A DNA stretch of 64,000 bases from Tiliqua scincoides (Eukaryota > Chordata > Lepidosauria > Squamata > Scincidae). Under the pieces are notes generated by a model. The model saw nothing but the letters and a program-made list of their open reading frames with translations, did no database searches and was not told the origin of the DNA. This document shows positions 32,985 to 44,600 of the stretch, in pieces; within the stretch, counting starts at the first letter, position 1, and every line of letters begins with the position of its first letter. The DNA lies in NCBI RefSeq assembly GCF_035046505.1, contig NC_089822.1, positions 102,122,659-102,186,658 of the forward strand, read 5' to 3'. The translations under genes and the position numbers were made by a program.

Positions 32985-34866
32985 ACACTATGGCCCTCTG
33001 GATGGTGAGGGAGGGAAAGGGGAGATAAAAGGAGACTTAGAGATGGCAGAGAAATTAAATGAGTTCTTTGCATCTGTCTTCACGGCAGAAGACCTCGGGC
33101 AGATACCGCTGCCCGAACGGCCCCTCCTAACCGAGGAGTTAAGTCAGATAGAGGTTAAAAGAGAAGATGTTTCAGACCTCATTGATAAATTAAAGATCAA
33201 TAAGTCACCGGGCCCTGATGGCATACACCCAAGGGTTATTAAGGAATTGAAGAATGAAGTTGCAGATCTCTTGACTAAGGTATGCAACTTGTCCCTCAAA
33301 ACGGCCACAGTGCCAGAAGATTGGAGGATAGCAAATGTCACGCCTATTTTTAAAAAGGGAAAGAGGGGGGACCCGGGAAACTATAGGCCGGTCAGCCTAA
33401 CATCCATACCGGGTAAGATGGTGGAATGCCTCATCAAAGATAGGATCTCAAAACACATAGACGAACAGGCCTTGCTGAGGGAGAGTCAGCATGGCTTCTG
33501 TAAGGGTAAGTCTTGCCTCACGAACCTTATAGAATTCTTTGAAAAGGTCAACAGGCATGTGGGTGCGGGAGAACCCGTGGACATTATATATCTGGACTTT
33601 CAGAAGGCGTTTGACACGGTCCCTCACCAAAGGCTACTGAAAAAACTCCACAGTCAGGGAATTAGAGGACAGGTCCTCTCGTGGATTGAGAACTGGTTGG
33701 AGGCCAGGAAGCAGAGAGTGGGTGTCAATGGGCAATTTTCACAATGGAGAGAGGTGAAAAGCGGTGTGCCCCAAGGATCTGTCCTGGGACCGGTGCTTTT
33801 CAACCTCTTCATAAATGACCTGGAGACAGGGTTGAGCAGTGAAGTGGCTAAGTTTGCAGACCACACCAAACTTTTCCGAGTGGTAAAGACCAGAAGTGAT
33901 TGTGAGGAGCTCCAGAAGGATCTCTCCAGACTGGCAGAATGGGCAGCAAAATGGCAGATGCGCTTCAATGTCAGTAAGTGTAAAGTCATGCACATTGGGG
34001 CAAAAAATCAAAACTTTAGATATAGGCTGATGGGTTCTGAGCTGTCTGTGACAGATCAGGAGAGAGATCTTGGGGTGGTGGTGGACAGGTCGATGAAAGT
34101 GTCGACCCAATGTGCGGCGGCAGTGAAGAAGGCCAATTCTATGCTTGGGATCATTAGGAAGGGTATTGAGAACAAAACGGTTAGTATTATAATGCCGTTG
34201 TACAAATCTATGGTAAGGCCACACCTGGAGTATTGTGTCCAGTTCTGGTCGCCGCATCTCAAAAAAGACATAGTGGAAATGGAAAAGGTGCAAAAGAGAG
34301 CGACTAAGATGATTACGGGGCTGGGGCACCTTCCTTATGAGGAAAGGCTACGGCATTTGGGCCTCTTCAGCCTAGAAAAGAGATGCTTGAGGGGAGACAT
34401 GATTGAGACATACAAAATTATGCAGGGGATGGACAGAGTGGATAGGGAGATGCTCTTTACACTCTCACATAATACCAGAACCAGGGGACATCCACTAAAA
34501 TTGAGTGTTGGGCGGGTTAGGACAGACAAAAGAAAATATTTCTTTACTCAGCGCGTGGTCGGTCTGTGGAACTCCTTGCCACAGGATGTGGTGCTGGCGT
34601 CTAGCCTAGACGCCTTTAAAAGGGGATTGGACGAGTTTCTGGAGGAAAAATCCAATATGGGGTACAAGCCATGATGTGTATGCGCAACCTCCTGATTTTA
34701 GGAATGGGTTAAGTCAGAATGCCAGATGTAGGGGAGAGCACCAGGATGAGGTCTCTTGTTATCTGGTGTGCTCCCTGGGGCATTTGGTGGGCCGCTGTGA
34801 GATACAGGAAGCTGGACTAGATGGGCCTATGGCCTGATCCAGTGGGGCTGTTCTTATGTTCTTATG
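32985..34866 (+). mobile_element. CR1 LINE, 5'-truncated, open reverse transcriptase frame
   Basis: An uninterrupted frame runs to the TGA at 34672-34674. It shows CR1 reverse transcriptase blocks: [45 protein letters not shown], motif A YLDFQKAFDTVPH, SGVPQGSVLGPVLFNLFIND, and FADHTKLF where CR1 normally has FADDTKLF. The second catalytic aspartate is thus His. The C-terminal region (LRGDMIETYKIMQG, LWNSLPQDVV, DAFKRGLDEFL) is typical. The 3' end GGACTAGATGGGCCTATGGC leads to GTTCTTATG-TTCTTATG, the usual CR1 end. ORF1 and the endonuclease are absent. The reading frame continues by chance upstream of about 32985, so the 5' border is approximate. Confidence 0.93.
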
Positions 34867-35950
34867 GGTACATATCCTCCCCTTCAGTCTTGCAAGTAAT
34901 GAACATATTGCAGCATTTGTCATATATTCTCAGCCTTCCCCCCAGCACGAATCCCCATATTTGTGTCATCAGAATCCCCGTACTCTGCCATTTCTTTCTA
35001 CTGAAAGTCTCAACTGGTTAATCACCACAGAAAACAAACATTCTTAAAGCTAGAGAAAGTAAATCAAAATCATAGGTAGCCTTGAGGGAAACTAAGGGAA
35101 AAAATCTACAAGAAAATTAGGGTAAACATTAACCGATCGTAGATTTTTCTTCTAATAGACGGATATGGCTTCCTATGATTTGGTGAATGACACGACTGAT
35201 TACTGAATCGAGGAATTTTTGAAATTAGGAGATTTGGCACCCCAAATCTGCCACTTCCTCCACCACCCACTGCTGACGCAAACCACATCATTTGCTTCAT
35301 GGATGGGCTGGCCCCCGAGTCCAGCCATAGGCAAGTCAGTCTCTTGCACGTACACACAATGGGCAGAATAAGACAGACCAAGAATCTCAAGGTAACAGAG
35401 GGGAGTATGACAACTGGCCTCAGTACTTGGAGGAGGAAGCCAAATCACCACAGTAGGTGGGATTCAGGAACTACAGAAAGCCTGTTTATGGTCAAGTTTG
35501 CCCTGGGTTTCCCTGAAGTCTGGTTAATTTACAGCACAAATTAGTTCAGTCTTAACTATAACTGCTTTCCTAAGAATTCCATCAAGTCTTTATCTGAATC
35601 CTAGGCACTGAAAACTCTGTCCCACCTACCTACTATAGCAGTGGTTCACATCCTCCTGGCCCTTTAAGACAGAGTTGGGAACCTACTAAGGATCCATAGG
35701 CAATGGTGCCTGTCAATTCCGGGTTCTCCCCACCACCACTGATTACAGGGATGTAAGAAGCCCTGTATAAACCCCCAACCTCCCTGGAGGAGGAAGAGCC
35801 AACAGTGGATGAACAGACATGTCTCCAGGGGCTCCTGAGAGACAGTCTGTTTCCCCCCAAAAAACTACAGGTCTGAAGAGGATCTGTAGATCTTTATCAG
35901 GAGAGATAAGATCTTTCCATGGTGCAGGTACCAGAGACTTTGAAAGCCCG
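34867..35950. other. intergenic sequence, nothing firmly recognised
   Basis: Near 35640 CAGTGGTTCACATCC looks like one hAT end, but no partner end was found. Confidence 0.35.
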
Positions 35951-35999
35951 ACCGGGGGGGGGGGGGCTTTCTTCTCGGAAACCTAATTGTCAGGGACAG

Positions 36000-37000
36000 T
36001 ATTGGGGGTGCAGTGTCTGCAATCAAGCTGCTGGCTCCGTGCTAAGATACCATATGGAAGAAAAAGCATGAAGCGTAAAGTTTAAGTTGGAAATTTAAGA
36101 CAATTATGTGTTAATATTGTCCCTGGCTTTGATTGACTGATTTGGCTAAAAGCCAAACACTGAAGGTGTTAATGAGAAATTTTTTTAAGGATGTTGAAAG
36201 TGCTCTTTATCTCTGTAGTGGAATAAATCAGTCATGGATTATAATTATAAATATAATTTGGTGTGTGGACTAAAATCCAGAATTACTTGTGGACATAATT
36301 TTTATTAGACTTGAAAGAGTTTTGTCTCCTTGAGGCTGTTTCTTTTGTTTTGTTTTTCTCCATTAATCACACTGTTATCTGTAAGAAAAATTCAAAAAAT
36401 GCCTGACTGAAAAAACATGTGATGGAAGTAAGGAGAATAATACGCTGTGGACATCTTGTGGATCAGAGAGAAGTTGCAAGATGGAGCCTGTTCCAGATAT
36501 TTGGACTCATGATCCTCAAAAATTTGGAAAAATTGTTCACAATGAGAAGTCAGCAGTTGAGTTGGTCCTTGCAGATTCAAGCCAGTTTAAAGACTCTCTC
36601 TCAACAGATAGATGTGTGCAAGGAGCAATTGGAAGACATGAAGAAAACAGAAGATAAACAGAAGGAGAAAGCGGAAAAGAGGATGGTGAAGGATGAAATC
36701 ATCATCAGAAGAGTGGATACAGAAATTAGAAGAGTGGAACATCAACAGGATCTAGAGGGGACGCTGATGGAGACTGAAATAGAGAGGATGGACAGAGTAA
36801 CATGGGTGCACAAAATACAAAATTTGTTGGAAGAAGAAGAAAAACTATCCCAGTTAATTGGAAGAATGAACATACCTTATACAAGAAAGTGTGGGCTTAT
36901 TGGATTATGTTATGGAGATAAATTACTAAAGATATTACAGGAGAAAAAATGGAAAGAAAGAAAGAAAAAGAAACCTGAGGGTTAAAGAAAATTGGAGGAT
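36000..37000 (+). mobile_element. possible LINE 5' region with a 188-codon coiled-coil frame
   Basis: A frame at 36419-36985 encodes a highly charged, heptad-like protein (KEQLEDMKKTEDKQKEKAEK, ending WKERKKKKPEG). Coiled-coil ORF1 products of LINEs look like this, and the AT-rich repeat tail that follows fits a mobile element. No RNA-binding domain was recognised, so LINE origin is an inference; it could also be a chance frame in A/G-rich DNA. Confidence 0.35.
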
Positions 37001-37059
37001 TTTATTTAGTTAATAACTGGTTTAAATTTACTTAAAAATAAATATATACAAAATTGATA

Positions 37060-37620
37060 TATATGAATTAGAATGAATTAGAAAAAATAGCAGGAAATGT
37101 TAGCATGCGGATGAATTGTTTTATAGGTGGTTATTATGTTAAAGAAAAAAATGTAATCAGATTGGAGAATTAGATTGGAGAAAGGTAAGGAACATATTAT
37201 AAGAGATTGTTGGTTTTATTATAATTTGGAAATTAGATTACTATTTGATATTAATGAGTAATTGAACTAGTTGAGATGATAAAAAGTGAATATTTAGAAA
37301 AGATATTATAGGGAATTAGGAAAAATCTATTATATTTGATATAAGAAATATGTAAATGAGTAGAAGAGTTAGAAGTAGATGGAAGAATTGTTTTATATGT
37401 TGTTATATTTTGGTAATTAGATTTTGTTTTAATGTTAATGAGTAATTGAAGTAAGTTTATGTTTGATAGAAAGTGAAAATTTAGAAAATATAGTACTGGG
37501 TATTAGGGGAAATTTAGTATATATTATATAAATGGATAAGCTAATAAGAGGCAGAAGTAGATGAGTAGCAGATTAGGAGATATAGTATGATTAATGAGTA
37601 ATGGTATATGGTATTTAGCA
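37060..37620 (+). repeat. C-poor AT-rich tandem repeat, unit about 184 bp
   Basis: TTAATGAGTAATTGAA recurs at 37251 and 37435 (period 184), with companions AATTAGATT, GAAAATTTAGAAAA/GAATATTTAGAAAA, TAGAAGTAGATG and TTGTTTTATA in the same order. Diverged edge units lie on both sides. The plus strand is strikingly poor in C for over 500 bases. Confidence 0.75.
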
Positions 37621-37647
37621 CTCCTAAATGTATGTTATATGTTATAT

Positions 37648-38012
37648 GGCAGGAGGTCTGGTCTAGAGGGTAGAGCCTCCGTCTGCCTGAAGATAACATC
37701 CACAAGGTCGCCAGTTCGAGGCCACCGGCACCGTGCGACCTTGGAGCAGCTGACAAGCTGAAGCCGAGCAATTCCATCTGCTCTGAGCGTGGGAGGATGG
37801 AGGCCAGAATGTGAAGCCAGATCGGAATGAAACACCTTGAATGTAGTGGTTCTTGAAAGAAAGAACCTTCTTTCAATTGTAAAAATCCCTATTTAATAAG
37901 GGATTTAAATAAAAGCCTGCCTATGTAAACCGCCTTGAAAAAAGTCTTGAATAAAGACCAAGAAAGGCGGTATATAAATACCTGTTGTTGTTGTTATTAT
38001 TATTATTATTAT
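37648..38012 (+). mobile_element. Sauria-type SINE, copy 2
   Basis: Closely alike to the SINE at 14355, with the same tRNA-like head (GGTCGCCAGTTCGAGGCC) and AGGCGGTATATAAATACC tail, ending in (TTG)n(TTA)n. It has lost about 20 bases after the B box relative to copy 1. It sits at the right edge of the 184-bp tandem array. Confidence 0.88.
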
Positions 38013-38532
38013 GTTTGTATGTCTGTGCGTGTTAATTCAAAATAAATAAATAAATAAACAACAAACCCCTTACCTCCCTGTCGGTGGCAGTGAGAACTCA
38101 AACGTGAAGGACACCATCACCTATGGGTCTCTGCTGGTCACCACCTCCCTTAAGGAGGAAGGATTTTTGAAATGTGAAACCTGGGGGGGGGGGTCACAAC
38201 CCCCAGTTTGGGAACTGTTGTACTCTAAGTACAAATACCTATACTATAGGTACTGAAGGTACAAATGTTAATCCACAAGGCCTCTGCAAATTACTGCCAA
38301 CATACAACCCTGCATTGCTTTCCTGATAATAAAAAGAATTCTGCCCTGCGAGGTTAATATAGCAAAAGTGAAAGGACACAGCATTCTTTGGAGACATTTC
38401 AGATCAGGAGGAATAATGTCTGAAAATAACCCCACCTATGCAGAAGCCAGACTGGAAGTGGACACTGACAGTTAGGCAGGAATAGCAATAAAATCCTATG
38501 CCAGACATAGAATACAATGAAGAGATAAAATC

Positions 38533-38689
38533 TTTAATGACTGATGGTCTCATTCAGACAGTCTCTACTCTTAAACAGTACTAAGTCAGTCAAGATATTG
38601 GAGGTTGACCAAAGCATGAATGGGAAAGTGCCTTACACCAACCCAGCACAGAGAAGCACCAAGCAATGCCACTTGCTCTACTGGGGGCT
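38533..38689 (-). other. NOP2: NOP2 3'UTR and polyA signal
   Basis: ATTAAA on the minus strand (TTTAAT at 38533-38538), about 150 bases after the NOP2 stop, is the nearest plausible polyA signal. Confidence 0.55.
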
Positions 38690-41600
38690 TCAGTGCACCC
38701 TGCGCTTCTTGCTGGGGGTTGGCCGACTTCTCAGACCTCCAGGGGATGGCCGAGCAGTCTTCAAGGACTTGGACCGCTTCTGGAAGGAGCCTCGCCGTGA
38801 GACAAGCAGCTGTTTCTTCTGCTTATCACTTTTCAACTTTCCTTTAGGCTGCAACTTGGTTGCAACTGCTGCAGAAGATTCCTGTTTTGCAGTCTGTTTC
38901 TTCACAGCTGTCAACTCCTCTTGTTTCTTTCTTTTAGGTGGATTCCCAGGAGGTGCACACCCCTCTTTTGCTGTCTGCACATCTGGCTCACCCTGAGGTT
39001 CTTCGTCTGGAAGCAGAAGCAAGTATTAGACCAAAACACAGGCGAAGCAACACTGGGAGGTGGCGGGAAACAAAGTGGGGTAGGGGGGCACTAGCAAGTG
39101 AGCACAGCCAGTAAAATAAAAAGGTATACAATACTAATGCCCTATTTTGCATTAGTACCTTTGCTTACTACTGCAGGAGTGCCACAATGCACAGCATCTG
39201 GGTATCCAGGGCATCTGATTCCTGACAATTCCAGCATTTATTTGGTTTAAACAGGTTGTTTCTGCTAAAGGCTCCAAGTCTAAAGCCTAATCCCAACTAT
39301 TCTACTTACCTCTATGCTTATCCAATTGCTCCATTGACAATAGAACATACTAGTAGTAGAGGTGTTTGTAAATAATTTTTCAAAGATTTCATAATTTGAA
39401 AAAAATGAAAAAGGCAGAAAGCGGTATTATGTGTTTTTATTCTAAGCTCATTTTTATTAATTTCAAACGCTTTATACTAGGTAGGTGATATGCAGCCATG
39501 GTATTATTTCTAACTGGAAAAGTAATCTACTTTAATTTCTGGAAAATATCTTAAACACCAAAATGTAGTGTTGTGTGTTTAACAAATACACCCATCTCTA
39601 ACTATTATTCTAGTAAAAATGCATGCATTTTCAGTTGATTCATCTGTCTTTCAGCAGTTGAACTGAATCACATGAAACACATTTGCATTACATCAGATTA
39701 GCAGGTGTCTTTTTGCTAGTTTTAAGTTCAAGATACCACACACTGTCAGATCGAGAAACCATCTTTAACTGTTTCGTCCATTCTCGATTATATTAAAATA
39801 GATTTAAAAGATAAATGGACTATCCTAGAGCAGGGGTCAGCAACCTTTTTGTTAAAGGTTTCCCAAGCTGAGCTCTGCATGGATTGCATAACTTTGGCTT
39901 GCAGGCCACATCCAGCCAACCCATGTCTAACAGAAGCTCATAACCCTATAAAGTACTTATACCCTAATCTGCTTACTCCCAAATCAGAACCACTCAGTAG
40001 AGTGCAACTTCCTTCCTAAAAAAAGGAGCTGTATTCAAACTGTATTTTATGCAAACCATTTTTGTGCTTCACATAAACTCAAGAATGACGTATTATCACA
40101 GCCAATGCTTAGCAACTGTAGCTAATGCTAAAGAAAATCTCTGCCTAATAAATTAATGGTGTTGATACGGCACTGTTCACCAATAGTTTAGCATAGCTGG
40201 CACTAAGAGAAGTTATTCTGCTTACGGAGTTGCTAATGGATGTGACTTTCCCAGTTATAGTGCTGGGGGTGGGGGGGTTGGTTTAATTTGGTAGCAAATG
40301 GGCAAACCAATCCAATGTAAATCCTTGTGCGGTGATGCAGCGGTGCCAGCATGGGTTATGCTGCATCCTGTGAGGAATTTCCAGCTGCTGGAAGTCTCCT
40401 TAGGGAAGGGGACATTTGGCTGCTTGCACCAGGGTAAGCCCCAGCAACAGCAATGGGTCAACTTGGACCTGTGCCAGTGATATCACTGATGCATGTCCGC
40501 ACTGATCCAAGTAAGTGGATCAGACCCAGGAAGAGGGTTTGAGTATAGTGCATGCCAGCACTGCTGATCCTGCCCCCTCCTGGGCCTGATCCATCCACTC
40601 CCATCGCTGCCCTGCTTTGCCCTCCCACTGCCCCATTCTACCCCTCTCCTGTGCTGGTCTAACCTACTCCAGCAGGCGTTCCCGCTGGCACACTTGGGCT
40701 TGCGCTGTTGCAAAGCACTTTATGCCACTTTTGCGACAGTGCACGCTGGTGGAATGTGTGCTCTCAACAGGATTGGGCTGTAGGATTCTGATCAAGACAG
40801 TTCTCTGAACTGTTACCTTTCAGAGGCTTGGGAATGGCATTGGAAAACTTCTTGAGTTTGGCGACAAAAAACCCATCCATATTGTGGGTGTGAGGGTAGA
40901 AGCGCCGGGTACATTTCAAGGAAGGGTGGAAGCGGCGCTCCTTAAACCTAGAGGAACAAGAAGGAAATGTCATGTTTCCAAATAGAAGAAGCAATCAGAA
41001 CAATGGTCTGCTCTCACATTCCAATTCTCTGAAGCGGAGAACACACCTGGTAAATCCTTCCTTGCCAAAGTCCAGGCCTGTCATTACCAAGCGGACGTTG
41101 CGTTTCTTCAGGGCATAATCCACAACCCACTCATTCTCCTCCACCTACCAACACAGAAGAGGAGCTGTCAGATTCCCCCTTTTCACAGGGAACAGCAACT
41201 GCTGCTCTGGGCCATGGAAGAGAAGGAATAAACTCACCGTGACCGAACACGTGCAATAGACCACGTATCCCCCAGTTTCGGAGGCAGCATTGACCGAGTC
41301 AATGGCACTGAGAATCAGTTCCTTCTGTAGGTGAGCACAGCGCAAAATGTCCTTCTCATCCTGACAGACACAGATCAATAACTAGTGATCATATTATACT
41401 TTTGAAAGTTTGAAGCATGTCATGAACATTATTCAGTATCACCGCCACCCTGTACTAAGTTCCCCCTACTGGAGGTGGGAGGACTAAAGCCAAGAAGTGG
41501 CTTGCTCAAGGCCACTTTTCTACTTCTCGAAGGAAGGACACCCTCTGATATGCAGAGCAACATATTTTATACTTGGATTTCTCTAGATTTGCATTGTGTC

Positions 41601-44600
41601 CTACAGATTCACTTCATTCCATCAGGTTTTTACAGTACTCACTATGTCTATGTTCTTGCTTGGCAGTAAGCATGCTATCTCTCCAACTTGCCTTGGAGGC
41701 TTCCTTCCTCTCCAAGTATCCTTTGAATCTACAATTTCCTCAGTCTCTCATCTTTCTAAATCATGTCCTGCTATATACTCATTACTAAGCTCCACCCTAT
41801 CCCTATGTAGAAGACCTAGAGAACTTACACTATCTTCCCTTCAGGAACCGAGTTATCCTGAATGGGATAACTTTGCAGCTTCTATTTTCTCCATTTAAAG
41901 TCAATGTCAATTTAAATAATAAAACAGAATTTTAAAAAATCTAAAGCTGCAGAGCAAAAAGCAAACTCATCTCCTTTGTAAAGGCTGTGTTCCAAAAATG
42001 TTTCCAAGTACACAGCAAATCTAAACATAGCAAAGCACTAGACAACAGTTCTAAAAGTGATTCCTTGGGGGGTCCTGGACATTAACATCCTAGCTAGCAA
42101 CCTAAATTTGGCTCCTAGGGCTACACAACTACGTTACCCAGCATCACTGGTCTCAGCATGCAACACAACCATCAACTTTTTTTCTACATAGATTTCACAC
42201 CAGGCAAACAAGACATCACATATTTAAGATGTGCACAGTGTGTCTCTCACTTCCTTCCACCATTATAAAAAAAAAAGATACCTACATAGATATTTTTATA
42301 GTAAATTTAATTGGCTAATAAGAGGGGCGTGTGTGCTGAATTCTTTAATCTGTCATCAGCTCTCAGAAAAGAATCCAGTGTGCAGTTCTAAGCTTCTCTT
42401 CCCCCTACTTTCTGCATGCAAATTCAGACCCCAATGTCCTCCTGCAGCAATCACAGTTCAATCACCTTATTAGTTTTGACTGTTGGGTCCTTTGAAATCA
42501 CACCTGTGCCACTACACGGAGCATCAAGCAGGACGCGGTCAAAGCCACCCAGCACCTTGGGAGAGAAGAGAGATACATTCAGAAGTAAGTTTCTCCCTTT
42601 GTTCTACATGAATTCTTCTCTTTAGAGTTGTCGCCTGGAAGCCAAATGCAAACTTTTAAGTCCCTGAATGCAGCAGGAGACAAGGCTGGTGCAGTTGCTC
42701 CCTGCCAACTCTTCTCCCTGACCCACCACACTGAAATCCTGTTCACCACAGCGGTGAAGGGTGGGCACAGGTGATTGGACTGGGTAGGAGCAGTTATGGC
42801 TGCCTTGCTTCTTCCTGTTAGCTCTGAAAGCATGTGTCCATATTCAGTGTTCCCCTAATTTTTTGTGCCACTGCGCAGAGCCCTTCCATAATTGTGCGGC
42901 AGCATCTCCGGATGCTCTGCAATCACATAATAAGCCATTGCCAGCTTCCAGAACAATGAGCTCAGTTTCATGCTGTGCGGCCAAGCAGCTTAGAGGGAAC
43001 ACTGCACATGTTACAAGATGGCAACCTTTCTCCCCTTCCCACACCAAGGAACTTAAGGATGCCTTTGGCCAAGTACGGTCTGACCCACATATAGTCTCTT
43101 AACCATATACCTTGGGAAACTGGCGCCCATCACAGTGGCTTACGACAGTGTTTGTGACTCCCAGACGATGCAGGTTTCCTACCACACTGTGCAATCGCTC
43201 GGCATTGCTGTCATTAGCAAGTATCACACCGGTGTTCTTCATTAGCTGAGCTGTCAGGGTGGGGGGAGGACCACACAAAAACATTAGAACTGTTAGACAG
43301 TGCACCTTACCGCCTTCCAGCCCCAATCATAAGAGGCCTGAAAATTCCTGCCATTCATTTTTCCTTTGCTGCTCTTTTTCATTTCCAGCCCTGAGCCTCC
43401 ATACAAAATAGAGCAGACTCCTTTCCTCAACCCTCTGATACCTATGTAGCTGGTCTTGCCGCCGGGAGCACAGCACATGTCCAGAATACGTTCATTCTCC
43501 TGGGGGGCCAGAGCCATGACTGGGAGGAGGCTGGAGGCTCCTTGCAACATGTAATGTCCAGCCAAGTACTCTGGGGTGGCACCTGGCAGTGAAGGGGAAG
43601 CACAGATAAAGCTGTGAGAAACCAGACAAGCTGCTGAGAAACTCCAAAAAAAAAGGGGTGAGGTTGGTAGTCCATCACTCACCTATCGGCACAGAGGAGT
43701 CATACACAACCAGTCCGGTTTTTGACCACTTTCCTAAAGGGTCTAGATTTACTCCACGGTTTATCAGGGCCTGAAGAAGAAATGGTGGAAGAGAATGAAG
43801 CCCTTTCACTAAGACAGGAAAGGGCTAGGAGAAGCCATGGAGGATGCAATCAAGTTCTCACCTGTGCTAGGTCACGGCGCCGTGTCTTGAGTGTGTTGGT
43901 GCGAAGGGTCACAGGTCGAGAAACCTCATTTGACTCCAGGAAGTCAACCAACTAAAAGGGGGGGGGAAGAAACACAGTATAATGATAAGAATCAGTGACA
44001 TCAAGAAAGAGCAACTGGGGGGGCTAGAGTACAGCTTTACCTCTGCAAAGAGAGGAAGCTGGGCTTCCAATTCCACTCAAGGGCTTAGTAGCTGTACGAA
44101 TTGTAGTCTGAAAAAGGCCAAACAAACATAAACTTGCATATGAATAAAACAGATTTGTTTATTTGTGAATTCTTCTACTTGTTCACTGTTCAGTGGTCCA
44201 GACATTGGGTGGTCTCCTCTCCACTAGGAGGCAAGTTATTTTCTTAGAAGACAGAATTGGTTGAGAAATGGATTAGGAAGCACCACCCACTTTCTCAACA
44301 ACTTTGAACCCCCCCCCCCCCCCGTATGGGTTAAGGGTGCATTGGTTCTGTGTATGTAATAGTGGTGACTATGCTCTGTAGTAGAACATGACTTGATCTT
44401 TCACATGCTTTAAGTTACATATAAGCCTCTCCATCCAACTTGAAACAGCACACAGATTTATACATAGGGATATGGATAGGGTTATTTCGATTTCGTCTGC
44501 CTGCGCAATGGGATATAAAGGGACCAACTGGTAACAAGAAAAATGAATTAATTGGGCAACAAACTAATTGGTCTACTAGAAAAATAGTACCTCAGACAGT

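Noticed and set aside
39832-39930. CAGGGGTCAGCAACC-type hAT element
   Set aside because: Only one plausible end; no partner end or target duplication could be placed.
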